Positions 7,658 to 15,132 are shown, counted from the stretch's first letter. The stretch is 19,958 nt of DNA from an uncultured Clostridia bacterium (GCA_947630255.1 CANRGU010000011.1:1-19958); one strand, 5' to 3'. The notes: generated by a model from the sequence alone, not told the origin. Translations and numbers: made by a program.

Positions 7658-8146
7658 TTGGAAAATCAGGTATATTTATTTATAATTTTTATATTAAATG
7701 GTTTTTTAATTTCTATTTTATTTGATTTTTTTAGGATACTTAGAAAATCTTTTAAAACAACTGATTTTATTACATATATAGAAGATATCCTTTTTTGGAT
7801 TATAACAGCATTAATAATTTTATATTCAATTTTTAAATTTACAAATGGACATTTGAGAGGATTTATATTTGTAGGAATAGGCATTGGAGCAATAATATAT
7901 ATGCTTATGTTTAGCAAAATTTTTATAAAAATTAATTTATATATAATTAATTTTATGAAGAATATTGCTAACTATATATTTATAAAACCATTAACAATTT
8001 TATTTAATATATTAAAGAAAATAATATTTAAACCAACGACGTTTTTATTTATAAATGTTAAAAAATTTCTGTCAGTTTTTAGAATAAATTTTAAAAGTTT
8101 GTTTTTAAAAAAGAAAAAAAATGAATCTAGGAAGGATTTCGTTTAA
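7658..8146 (+). CDS. yabQ: Spore cortex protein YabQ
   Basis: YabQ is an integral membrane protein required for cortex synthesis. The 162-aa product has the family's shape: three or four hydrophobic segments in the first 95 residues (about 4-24, 42-62, 68-90) and a basic cytoplasmic tail of lysine-rich segments (LKKIIFKP, SLFLKKKKNESRK). The motif GFLISILFDFFRILRKSFKT at about residues 15-34 is characteristic. It starts with TTG at 7658 after AAGGTGAT, which lies across the end of yabP. The next gene starts 65 bp downstream. The pairing with yabP and the divIC-like gene matches the conserved order in Firmicutes. Confidence 0.88.
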   Translation: MENQVYLFIIFILNGFLISILFDFFRILRKSFKTTDFITYIEDILFWIITALIILYSIFKFTNGHLRGFIFVGIGIGAIIYMLMFSKIFIKINLYIINFMKNIANYIFIKPLTILFNILKKIIFKPTTFLFINVKKFLSVFRINFKSLFLKKKKNESRKDFV

Positions 8147-8211
8147 TTTTGTTGAAATATATAGTATGCAATGAAATTATATATTTTAACTTTACTTAAG
8201 GAGAGATACAG

Positions 8212-8496
8212 ATGAAAAAACGATTTGAAGCTAAAAAAACAGGTAAAAGATTGTTATTTTTTGCTATTTTTGCTTACATTGTTTATATTTTTATAGGACA
8301 ACAAAAAACGTTAAATTCATATAAAACAGCTCAGAATTATTATGCAGAACAATTAAATAAACAACTAGCATATCAAGAAACTTTAGAAACAACGAAGGCT
8401 AATATAAATTCAAAAAAATATATAGAAGAAATAGCAAGAGAAAAATTGGATATGTATTTACCAAATGAGAGAGTATATATAGATAAAGGAAATTAA
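8212..8496 (+). CDS. divIC: Septum formation initiator, DivIC/FtsB-like
   Basis: A 94-aa bitopic protein. A basic N-terminus (KKRFEAKKTGKR) precedes a membrane segment at about residues 14-28 and then a coiled coil (about 30-65, YYAEQLNKQLAYQETLETTK). The C-terminal motif YIEEIAREKLDMYLPNERVY is the signature of DivIC/FtsB family proteins, which join FtsL and DivIB in the divisome and help activate septal wall synthesis. The start has GGAGAG upstream. The position after yabP-yabQ is conserved in Bacillus and Clostridia. The usual next gene for an S1-domain protein (YabR) is absent; rho follows instead. Confidence 0.88.
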   Translation: MKKRFEAKKTGKRLLFFAIFAYIVYIFIGQQKTLNSYKTAQNYYAEQLNKQLAYQETLETTKANINSKKYIEEIAREKLDMYLPNERVYIDKGN

Positions 8497-8530
8497 AGTT
8501 AGGTAAGAAATGTTATGGTCTTACCTAACT
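8497..8530 (+). terminator. Perfect 11-bp hairpin between divIC and rho
   Basis: AGTTAGGTAAG (8497-8507) pairs exactly with CTTACCTAACT (8520-8530) across a 12-nt loop. There is no T-run after it, so classical termination is weak. It may end the divIC message or act as a structured element in the rho upstream region. Confidence 0.5.
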
Positions 8531-8627
8531 AATGTTTATAACTAATTTTTTCGTTTTTATAAAAATTTAATTCTTCATTTTTCCAAAATAAAATTAAAGT
8601 ATAAATAATAATAGGGGGTATATAAAT

Positions 8628-9926
8628 ATGGGGCTTGAAAATCTAAGCTTATCAGATTTAAAAGCAAAAGCTAAAGAAAAGGGGGTAAAGAACTTATCAA
8701 AATTGAAAAAGGAAGAGATAATTTCTTTATTAAATAAAAATGAAGCTACAGATGCAAAAAAAGAATCTAATTCTTCAGAAAATGAATATAAACTTACAAG
8801 TGAGGGAGATGAATTTGTAGAAGGAATATTAGAAGTACTTCCAGATGGATATGGATTTTTACGAGGTGAAAATTATTTACCAACACCAAAAGATGTATAT
8901 ATTTCACCAGTTCAAATAAAAAGATTTAGATTAGACACAGGAGATAAAGTTAAAGGAATAAAAAGAATTCCAAAAGAAGGAGAAAAATTTCCAGCACTAA
9001 TATATGTAGGAGAGGTAAATGGAGAACATCCAGAGAAAGCTATGAAAAGACCTCATTTTGATGACTTAACTCCTATTTATCCAAATAAAAAATTAAGTTT
9101 GGAAACAACGTCTTCAGAATATACTATGAGGCTTATGGATTTGTTATCTCCAATAGGTAAAGGGCAAAGAGGTATGATTGTTGCTCCACCTAAAGCAGGA
9201 AAAACTACAATACTTAAAAAAATTGCAAATAGCATAACTACAAATAATCCAGAAGTTGAATTAATAGTGCTATTAATAGACGAAAGACCAGAAGAAGTAA
9301 CAGATATGAAAAGATCTATTAAAGGAGATGTAATATATTCAACATTTGATGAAGTACCTGAACATCATGTAAAAGTAGCAGAGATGGTTTTAGAGAGGGC
9401 TAAAAGATTAACAGAACAAAATAAAGATGTTGTAATTTTATTAGACAGTATCACAAGACTTGCAAGAGCATATAACCTTGTTATACCAACATCCGGAAGA
9501 ACTCTTTCAGGAGGTCTAGATCCTAGTGCATTACATAAACCTAAGAGATTCTTTGGCGCAGCAAGAAACACAGAAGATGCAGGAAGCTTAACAATACTTG
9601 CAACTGCATTAGTTGATACTGGAAGTAGAATGGATGATGTAATATTTGAAGAATTCAAAGGAACAGGCAATATGGAAGTACATTTAGACAGAAAACTTTC
9701 AGAAAAACGTATATTCCCAGCAATTGACATAAATAAATCAGGAACAAGAAAAGAAGAATTACTTCTTTCAAAAGAAGAATTAAATGTAGTATTTACATTA
9801 AGAAAAACTATTTCAAACATGTCTGTTCAAGAAATGACAGAACAATTAATAGATCAAATGCTTACAACAAAATCAAATGAAGAATTTTTAGAAAGAATGA
9901 AAATATTTTTTAAAAATAATAAATGA
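8628..9926 (+). CDS. rho: Transcription termination factor Rho
   Basis: Rho is a hexameric RNA-dependent ATPase that terminates untranslated transcripts. The 432-aa protein shows an N-terminal SAP-like helical domain (about 1-40), a short polar linker (about 41-60), the cold-shock RNA-binding domain (about 62-125, with PDGYGFLR at 72-79) and the ATPase core. Walker A is APPKAGKTT at about 186-194 and Walker B is VVILLDS at about 268-274, followed by TRLARAYN. SGGLDPSALHKPKRFFGAAR contains the Q-loop region. The start ATG at 8628 follows GGGGG. It ends in a good terminator at 9934-9965. Clostridial rho is often followed by rpmE; here a prophage lies downstream instead. Confidence 0.97.
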   Translation: MGLENLSLSDLKAKAKEKGVKNLSKLKKEEIISLLNKNEATDAKKESNSSENEYKLTSEGDEFVEGILEVLPDGYGFLRGENYLPTPKDVYISPVQIKRFRLDTGDKVKGIKRIPKEGEKFPALIYVGEVNGEHPEKAMKRPHFDDLTPIYPNKKLSLETTSSEYTMRLMDLLSPIGKGQRGMIVAPPKAGKTTILKKIANSITTNNPEVELIVLLIDERPEEVTDMKRSIKGDVIYSTFDEVPEHHVKVAEMVLERAKRLTEQNKDVVILLDSITRLARAYNLVIPTSGRTLSGGLDPSALHKPKRFFGAARNTEDAGSLTILATALVDTGSRMDDVIFEEFKGTGNMEVHLDRKLSEKRIFPAIDINKSGTRKEELLLSKEELNVVFTLRKTISNMSVQEMTEQLIDQMLTTKSNEEFLERMKIFFKNNK

Positions 9927-9933
9927 GAGGGAG

Positions 9934-9965
9934 AGGTATATTCAAAAAATATACCTAACTTTTTT
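9934..9965 (+). terminator. Rho-independent terminator of rho
   Basis: AGGTATATT (9934-9942) pairs with AATATACCT (9948-9956), followed by AACT and T's to 9965. The prophage left repeat begins only a few bases downstream. Confidence 0.88.
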
Positions 9966-9971
9966 AGACAC

Positions 9972-10002
9972 AACATTGCACAAAATCAAAGTTATTCGGT
10001 AA
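9972..10002 (+). repeat. Left attachment site (attL), dif-like
   Basis: Arm ATTGCACAAAA (9975-9985), spacer TCAAAG (9986-9991), arm TTATTCGGTAA (9992-10002). The first 22 bp (9972-9993) are repeated exactly at 15629-15650; the match stops 2 bp into the right arm, as expected for a crossover in the spacer region. Confidence 0.7.
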
Positions 10003-10016
10003 AGTAAATATTAATT

Positions 10017-10045
10017 ATATAGTCATTCAGTGGCTATATTTTTTT
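10017..10045 (+). terminator. Hairpin with T-run inside the prophage left end
   Basis: ATATAG (10017-10022) pairs with CTATAT (10034-10039) and is followed by T's to 10045. It could terminate readthrough from rho or from the phage's own right end on the circular form, just before the first phage gene. Confidence 0.5.
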
Positions 10046-10078
10046 ATGCCATAAATTATAAAAAAAGGGGTGTATTTC

Positions 10079-10369
10079 ATGATACAGGGAAAACAGGTTT
10101 TTACTTATATTGATAGTTCTGCTGGTGTTAATCAAGATGGCGAAAAATATATTGCTATAAATGTTATGACAAAGGGAACAAATAAGAAAAAACTTTCTTT
10201 TGTTGCAAAAAGACCAGATGTTATTGATAAAATTTCTCAAATGAAGTTTGTTGATTTTCAAGATATTGTTTTAATACTTGATTTTGAAAGAGTTTTTAAT
10301 AAAGAGAAAAGAACAAGTTATTGGACGGTGGAATTGATTGGAGTTGGAAGAAATAACACAAATAATTAA
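10079..10369 (+). CDS. Small basic inovirus protein, putative ssDNA-binding protein
   Basis: A 96-aa protein at the position that gene V (ssDNA-binding) takes in filamentous phages, before the coat protein gene. The sequence is rich in predicted beta strands (KQVFTYIDSS, KYIAINVMTKGT, KKLSFVAKRPD, DIVLILDFERVF, YWTVELIGVG), which would fit an OB-fold, and it has many Lys and Arg. I do not recognise a named family, so the role is inferred from size, composition and position. The ATG at 10079 is preferred: AGGGGTG lies about 9 bases upstream; a GTG at 10070 is part of that ribosome site. A 313-bp structured intergenic region follows. Confidence 0.55.
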   Translation: MIQGKQVFTYIDSSAGVNQDGEKYIAINVMTKGTNKKKLSFVAKRPDVIDKISQMKFVDFQDIVLILDFERVFNKEKRTSYWTVELIGVGRNNTNN

Positions 10370-10682
10370 TATTTTAAATGATATTAATAATAAATTATTT
10401 ATTATTAGTCATTTTATACAATTTTTATTTTATAGTTTTATAGTATTAATTATTATTTACTTTGGTTATTGGTTTTTTAGTAGATTTTTCTATTAAAAAA
10501 TTAGTAATATATACAAAAGATGAAGCTTATTAGGCTTTTGAAAATAGTTCCCTTTTAATTTTTTTGGTAAAAAGTTTTTTTAGCTTTGATTTATACTGTG
10601 CAATATCAAGTTGGAAACCATTATTTTGTAATTTTATCTTTTTGCCCTTTCAAAAGCCTTTAATAAGAGAAAGGAGTTGTTT
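10370..10682 (+). other. Structured intergenic region before the coat gene (no ORF)
   Basis: No convincing ORF is found. The distal part folds into a nested structure: outer arms 10526-10543 and 10648-10667 (CTTATTA and GGCTTTTGAAA against TTTCAAAAGCC and TAATAAG, with a 2-nt bulge), then GGTAAAAAG (10566-10574) against CTTTTTGCC (10638-10646), then a small CTTTGAT / ATCAAG hairpin inside. The right side of the structure ends just before the coat protein ribosome site AAAGGAG (10670-10676). It could be a packaging signal, an origin or an mRNA leader that holds translation. Confidence 0.6.
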
Positions 10683-10835
10683 ATGGAAACTTTAGTTTTA
10701 CAAGCTGACCTTTTTAGTGGTTTAATTAGTGTTATTCAACAAAATTTAGGTGTTCTATTACCAGTTGGACTTACAATAATGGGTATAATGATAGCAGTTT
10801 CATTAATACCAAGAATAATTTATAAATTTTTCTAG
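10683..10835 (+). CDS. Inovirus major coat protein (pVIII-like)
   Basis: A 50-aa protein. An amphipathic start (METLVLQADLFSGLISVIQQ) leads to a hydrophobic helix (GVLLPVGLTIMGIMIAVSLI, about 23-42) and a basic end (PRIIYKFF). This is the layout of major coat proteins of filamentous phages, which line the inner membrane before extrusion and then cover the DNA with their basic C-termini. No signal peptide cut site is apparent, unlike M13 pVIII; the Firmicute phages often have this form. AAAGGAG lies 6 bases upstream. A strong terminator immediately after (10851-10892) would set coat protein expression above that of the downstream genes, as in M13. Confidence 0.85.
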   Translation: METLVLQADLFSGLISVIQQNLGVLLPVGLTIMGIMIAVSLIPRIIYKFF

Positions 10836-10850
10836 GTTTATAAATTTATG

Positions 10851-10892
10851 CCCAGTTTTGCGACATTTTAATGTCGCAAACTGGGTTTTTTT
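10851..10892 (+). terminator. Strong terminator after the coat gene
   Basis: A 15-bp stem with one bulged T (arms 10851-10866 and 10871-10885, loop TTTA) is followed by seven T's. It matches the M13 plan where a central terminator follows gene VIII. Confidence 0.92.
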
Positions 10893-10924
10893 AGAGATAG
10901 AAAATTAGAAAGGAGTTTGGTATT

Positions 10925-12219
10925 ATGAAAATTAATAAAAAATTTATTTTTACTTTTATATTATTTTTATTAATTTTATTGATTTTTAGTTTAAGTAGTA
11001 ATGCTGTTGATAAATATTATTCTATAACTCATAATGAAAAAACTATTCAATTTAATGATTTCAGTGATTTAATTGAACGTAAGTATCAATGTATATTTAT
11101 TAATGCGTCTGGTACATATTTGTATTTATTTGATAGTAATGTTCCTATTCATTATACTGGAGAGTCTCTTCATTCTGATTCAAACAATAAGACTCGTGTA
11201 TATAGAATAGATTTAAATAGTGGTAGTAGGGAATGGTCTGATTGGGGTACAGTTGGTGGCCTTAATTTTGGTGCAAATATTCCCGAGATTTTTTATTCTA
11301 ATCACGATATTATTAACGATACTAATCAAACTGTTTTTTTTCCAATAACTCCTCTACCTTCTGCGACGGAGCCTTTGCAGGGGATAATAGTGGTGGAGGA
11401 GTTACCCCAAATCCTGGTGGGGATTCTGATGAAGATAATCCCGGTTGGCTTGGTAATATTGGGAATTGGTTTAGTAATTTATTTAACAAGACGAGTGAAA
11501 TATTTCAGTCGATAGTTGATGGTTTTTCTAATTTAATAAATAATATTACATCATTTTTTCAAGAATTATTTAGTAAATTAAGTGAGTGGTTTACTAATTT
11601 AGGAAATAGTATAGGAAATTGGTTTAATCAATTATTTATTAATTTAAAGAATTGGTTTTCTGATGTTGGTAGTTGGTTTAGTGAATTAGGAAATAGTATA
11701 GGTAATTGGTTTAGTGATTTAGGAAGTAATTTAGGTAATTGGTTTGGTAATTTGTTTAGTAATATTCAGGCTTTACCGGGTACAATAGTGGATTTGTTAA
11801 AAAGTGCTTTGCAATGGCTTTTTGTACCAGAAGAAAATTATTTTACTAATAAAATCAATGAATTTAAAACGGCATTAAATGAAAAAATACCTTTTGAGCA
11901 GTATTTGGATAGTTTAAAAGAAATTGAACAAGTTTCTGATGTTACTGGCGATACTGATGATATTACTCTTGGTATTGATTTAAATAATTATTCTGTTTTA
12001 GATAAAGTAAATGTTAGTATGAATAAGTTTATAGATTTTTCAATATTTTCTAAATTTAAATCGACTTGGTATAGTTGGATAAGGGTAGTAATGTATATTG
12101 GTTTAGTTATTTATAATATTAATCAGTCTATCAAATTTTTTAACGGTTTTGGTATTACTGAAGGTTCAATTCGTGATGTTCAAAATAATATTAGTTCTAA
12201 AGGAAGTGGTAAAAAATGA
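10925..12219 (+). pseudogene. pIII-like adsorption / minor coat protein, frameshifted
   Basis: The N-terminal part reads in one frame to about 11380: signal peptide (KKFIFTFILFLLILLIF, cleaved near SSNA) and a receptor-binding-like ectodomain of about 120 residues. After a Pro/Thr linker (ITPLPSATEPLQG) the frame is lost at a G-run (11380-11383); a five-G run would give LQGDNSGGG, so a 1-bp deletion is likely. The second frame runs on to 12219: Gly/Asp linker, about 100 residues of Trp-Phe repeats (NWFSNLF, LGNSIGNWF three times with variation), a mainly polar domain with VPEENYFTNK, and a C-terminal membrane anchor (IRVVMYIGLVIYN). The restored protein would be about 431 aa. The frame after the shift in the first frame (to 11515) is spurious. 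Overlaps the next gene by 4 bp. Confidence 0.75.
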
Positions 12220-12470
12220 TATTAGTTGGTTTGTGTACTCCTCTTTTTTTACTTGTTACGAGTATAATTGCAATTCTTCCTAATAGTGCATTTGAAAGTG
12301 GTACGGTTACTGGTTTTGTTTCGATGTTTGCTACTGCATTTCAATTTTTTCCAGCTGATGTATGGATTTTATGTCTAGGTTCTATTACGTTTTGGATATC
12401 AATTCATGCAATATTTGGGATAATTAATTTTGTTTTAAAATTAATTCCTATTATAAATGTTGGTAGATAG
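12216..12470 (+). CDS. pVI-like minor coat / membrane protein
   Basis: An 84-aa membrane protein with hydrophobic segments at about 1-22 (MILVGLCTPLFLLVTSIIAI) and about 33-75, split by FQFFPADVW. It overlaps the pIII-like gene by ATGA (12216-12219) and precedes the Zot gene. This position and size match pVI, which caps the virion end together with pIII and anchors both in the membrane. No sequence motif fixes the assignment. It is intact, unlike the genes on either side. The ribosome site AAGGAAG lies inside the upstream gene. Confidence 0.65.
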   Translation: MILVGLCTPLFLLVTSIIAILPNSAFESGTVTGFVSMFATAFQFFPADVWILCLGSITFWISIHAIFGIINFVLKLIPIINVGR

Positions 12471-12491
12471 GAGATGTTGAAGGGAGATATT

Positions 12492-13368
12492 ATGCGTAAA
12501 AAAAATGTAGTTTTTAATAAATATTATAGAAATTTAAGAAATAATGTATTTGATCAATTAGAATTTAATGAATTTATGGAAGTATATTCTAAATTTAAAA
12601 AGTTAGATTTTCAATATAAATTATTAAAGATATGTCATAGAGTAGAATTATATAATATACCTGTTATTGAAATACCAATATTTCGTTTTTTAAGTAAATT
12701 TTTAGATTTCTTACGTTGGAAATTTTATGATCTTTTAATGCTTATTATAAATGGTCGTAAATTTGATCTATATGGTCTTACTGTATTTTGTGGTCGTCAA
12801 GGTGGAGGAAAAACAATAAGTATGGTTGAATATTTAGACAGAATGAAAGAAATGTATCCAGAATGTAAAATTGTTACTAATTTTAATTATATAAAACAAG
12901 ATTTGCCTTTCGTTGATTGGCGACAATTTACAGAAGTTAGAAACGGTCAAGATGGAGTAATATTTGCAATAGATGAGTTACAAAATGAGTATAATTCTAA
13001 TAATTGGCAAGATTTTCCCGAGGAATTGCTTTCTACTGTTACAATGCAGAGAAAACAAAGGATTAAAATTGTTGCTACAAGTCAAGTATTTACAAGAGTT
13101 GTAAAACAATTAAGGGAGCAATGTTATGAAGTTGTCGAGTGTAAAACAATATTACGGTCGTTGGACAAGACAAAAGTGTTATGATGCTGATGATTATAAT
13201 GCTATTGTAGATAATTTAACACCAGAAAGAAAATTTAAAACTCGTAAAAAATGGAAATATAGTTTTATTCAAAGTAATAATATAAGAGATTTATTTGATA
13301 GTTATGCAGTTGTAGAAAGTATAAAAAATAAAGAATATATAAAAAGAAATGAAAGGGGTATAAGTTAA
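12492..13368 (+). pseudogene. Zot/pI phage assembly ATPase, frameshifted near 13148
   Basis: Zonular-occludens-toxin-like (Zot, PF05707) proteins are the pI ATPases that drive phage extrusion. The first frame (to 13184) holds Walker A GRQGGGKT at about residues 99-106, Walker B VIFAIDELQNEY, and the family segment MQRKQRIKIVATSQVFTRVV. It then loses frame at 13147-13150: one extra A turns CKTYYGRWT into a false tail. The continuing frame (TRQKCYDADDYNAI, then RKKWKYSFIQSNNIRDLFDS) runs to 13368. Restored length is about 291 aa. Unlike Gram-negative pI, no large periplasmic domain is visible. I place the start at 12492, with AAGGGAG upstream; an in-frame ATG at 12474 is less well supported. 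Confidence 0.8.
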
Positions 13369-13369
13369 T

Positions 13370-13525
13370 ATGTTTAGTGATCAAGAATTAATATTAATAA
13401 AAAATTGTTTGTTGACAACAAAAGAAACTTTTAAATTATTACCATTTAAAAAAGAAAATATAAAAAATAAAGTTAAAGAAATAGATGATTTATTAGAAAA
13501 AATAGATTTTGAATTATCATTTTAA
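13370..13525 (+). CDS. Small phage ORF, unknown function
   Basis: A 51-aa ORF immediately after the Zot gene. The sequence is Lys/Leu/Ile-rich with a charged helix at the end (KNKVKEIDDLLEKIDFEL). I do not recognise it. AAAGGGG lies about 12 bases before the ATG, a long spacing. It may be a small assembly or regulatory protein; the tandem hairpins begin 10 bp after its stop. Confidence 0.4.
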   Translation: MFSDQELILIKNCLLTTKETFKLLPFKKENIKNKVKEIDDLLEKIDFELSF

Positions 13526-13535
13526 TTAAAAAAAA

Positions 13536-13581
13536 CGGAGGGTTCTTAGTAACACCCTCCGACAGTCTCATTTTTGAGACT
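13536..13581 (+). other. Tandem hairpins between Zot unit and Rep gene
   Basis: Hairpin 1: CGGAGGGT (13536-13543) with ACCCTCCG (13554-13561). Hairpin 2: AGTCTCA (13564-13570) with TGAGACT (13575-13581). The two stems are 2 bp apart and the T-run after them is weak, so they are more than a simple terminator. In filamentous phages such hairpins mark the origin or the packaging signal and lie near the replication gene, as here. Confidence 0.6.
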
Positions 13582-13596
13582 ATTTGATTTTATGAG

Positions 13597-13701
13597 GTGG
13601 TTTTTATTCTTAAATTTGTTTTATTATTTATATTATTAATTTTTTTACTTTTACCATATTATCTTTATTTAAAAAATAAAAAGGATAAAAATAAAAATTA
13701 A
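13597..13701 (+). CDS. Small hydrophobic phage ORF (possible minor coat protein)
   Basis: A 34-codon frame from a GTG at 13597 to TAA at 13701. The first 25 residues are strongly hydrophobic (ILKFVLLFILLIFLLLPYY), and the end is basic (KNKKDKNKN), a shape like pVII/pIX minor coat proteins. The start is uncertain: there is no clear ribosome site for the GTG, and an ATT 9 bp further on sits at a good distance from GAGGTGG. It overlaps the start region of the replication gene by no bases (gap 18 bp). Confidence 0.35.
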   Translation: MVFILKFVLLFILLIFLLLPYYLYLKNKKDKNKN

Positions 13702-13719
13702 TTGTTGCGAGGTTTTGTT

Positions 13720-14759
13720 ATGATAGATACAATAAAAATATATACTATGATTAATAGATTTACTTACGATAAAATACGTAATAAAAGTATTGTAAAAACA
13801 TCATATAGTATGGAATCAGGAGAAATATTTTATAATATTACTAATGACCATTTAAAAGGTTCTTATGATACTAGTTTAAGTGTTAGAGTAGGAGAGGGTA
13901 GTAAATATAATTTTGTTTCTATGTATTATTTAGAAATAGAAGGCAGTTATCATAAAATTGTAAAGGGCTATAATTCGCATAATCGGCTTTTATAATTTAT
14001 ATAATATTTCTTTATGTTTAATAGATATAGTTTCTAAAAGTTATAATATTATATTACCCTCTATACGTCATTGGTTTTTACAACGAGTTGATATTGCTAT
14101 ATGTTTTGATTTAGAGAATCAGAATAATATAAAAAGGTATTTAGAGAATTTACATAGTTGTAATTATCCACGACGTAATTTAAAAAATTATAGTGATTAT
14201 GGTGGTACTGGTTTATATATTCCTGGTACTACAACAACACTTAAAATATATAATAAATATCAGGAATTTATTAAACATGATTTAAAAAGATTTAAATGTA
14301 CTAATAATTTTCATGTAGAGAATTATTTAGATATAATTAAGCGGTTATTTAAGATTTGAGATTGAAATTAAAAAAAAGAAGTTAGAAAATTTGTATAAAA
14401 ATAAATATGTTAGAATTAGAAATGTTAATTATGATGACCTAAAGAAAGTTTGGAGTGATGAGTTTATGAAGTTATTAAAATTTTATGATAATGAGTTAAC
14501 AGTTGTAAGAGAAAGGGAAAAAGTAAAGGATAGATTATATACGTTTTATGGAGAAACAAAAGGCAAAAACTTGTATGATTTTTTTTGTTCTTTAATTATT
14601 GATGGTGTTTTGGTTGTTAAAAATAATATGTCTAAACCTTCATATTATAGAAAAATTAAATTTTTAAAGGATGTAGGTATAGATTTTAGTCAAAAATTAG
14701 ATTTTGAGGAAAATAATTTAATAGACTTTAATCCATTTACATTTGAGGAAGTAGTCTAA
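13720..14759 (+). pseudogene. Phage replication initiator (G2P / Phage_CRI family), two frameshifts
   Basis: The protein would nick the phage origin and start rolling-circle replication. Three frames carry one product. Frame 1 (13720 to about 13984) starts MIDTIKIYTMI and ends ...YHKIVKGYNSHN. Frame 2 (about 13985-14343) reads FYNLY, then IRHWFLQRVDIAICFDL, YSDYGGTGLYIPGTTTTLK and YNKYQEF. Frame 3 (about 14344-14759) reads LRFEIEIKKKKLENLYKN and continues to FNPFTFEEVV. Each shift is a +1 change: one extra base near 13983-13985 (CATAATCGGC) and one extra T near 14342-14349. Sense codons flow without stops between them. The LRFE.E.K segment after a GGTGLY..G block is the family signature. Restored length is about 345 aa. 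GAGG lies 8 bases before the ATG. Confidence 0.75.
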
Positions 14760-14760
14760 T

Positions 14761-14843
14761 ACAATTGCAAAAGGAAATTGGAATAAAATGCTCATGCTTC
14801 TTTGCTTTTTCTTCTTTATGCCGAGAAAACTTTTGTCAATTGT
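14761..14843 (+). other. Imperfect inverted repeat downstream of Rep
   Basis: ACAATTG then CAAAAG (14761-14773) pairs with CTTTTG, T, CAATTGT (14830-14843), with one bulged base and a 56-nt loop. It lies directly after the Rep stop, where filamentous phages keep packaging and origin hairpins. Confidence 0.45.
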
Positions 14844-14867
14844 GATGATAATTATATAATGGAGTAG

Positions 14868-14912
14868 GGAGTATAAGCATAGTAATGCTTATACTCCTTA
14901 ATTGATTTTTTT
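14868..14912 (+). terminator. Terminator at the end of the phage Rep unit
   Basis: GGAGTATAAGCAT (14868-14880) pairs perfectly with ATGCTTATACTCC (14885-14897), then a T-rich tract follows after 8 nt. It separates the Rep transcript from the convergent small gene. Confidence 0.75.
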
Positions 14913-15099
14913 AATTTTCTTTTTCTAAATAAGCGTAAAAACACTGTATTAATTTTGGCATTAAATTGCTCATTTTCATCGCTTCATATGTTATACTAAT
15001 ATTTGAGCTTTTTACTTCATATCCTTGCTCAATATATTCTCTTATTTTTTGTTCAAAAATTTCTTTATTTTCTTCTGTTATTATTTTAAAATCTTTCAT
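14911..15099 (-). CDS. DUF1737-like small protein
   Basis: A 62-aa product on the - strand that begins MKDFKIITEENKEIFEQKI and continues with REYIEQGYEVKSS. That opening matches small DUF1737-type proteins, where a KIIT...E...L..GY..... pattern is typical; their function is unknown. The start is ATG at 15099, with AAAGGAGTG just upstream; a GTG at 15108 is in frame but is part of that site. It is divergent from the next gene and sits behind its own promoter (15133-15162). In several phages such divergent small genes are lysogeny regulators, but no helix-turn-helix is visible here. Confidence 0.6.
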   Translation of the reverse strand: MKDFKIITEENKEIFEQKIREYIEQGYEVKSSNISITYEAMKMSNLMPKLIQCFYAYLEKEN

Positions 15100-15132
15100 A
15101 TTTATCACTCCTTTAATTAATTATATCATCTT

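Noticed and set aside
11333..11343. U-run (eight T's) as a -1 programmed frameshift site
   Set aside because: Codons after the run still look like the first frame (CCA ATA ACT CCT CTA CCT TCT), while the other frame is full of C-ending codons that are unlike this phage. The break fits better at 11380-11383.
11383..11515. Hydrophobic tail in the first pIII frame (a seeming membrane segment)
   Set aside because: It arises from reading the Gly/Trp-rich coding frame one base out. The other frame gives the linker and repeats that the family needs, and runs on for another 280 residues.
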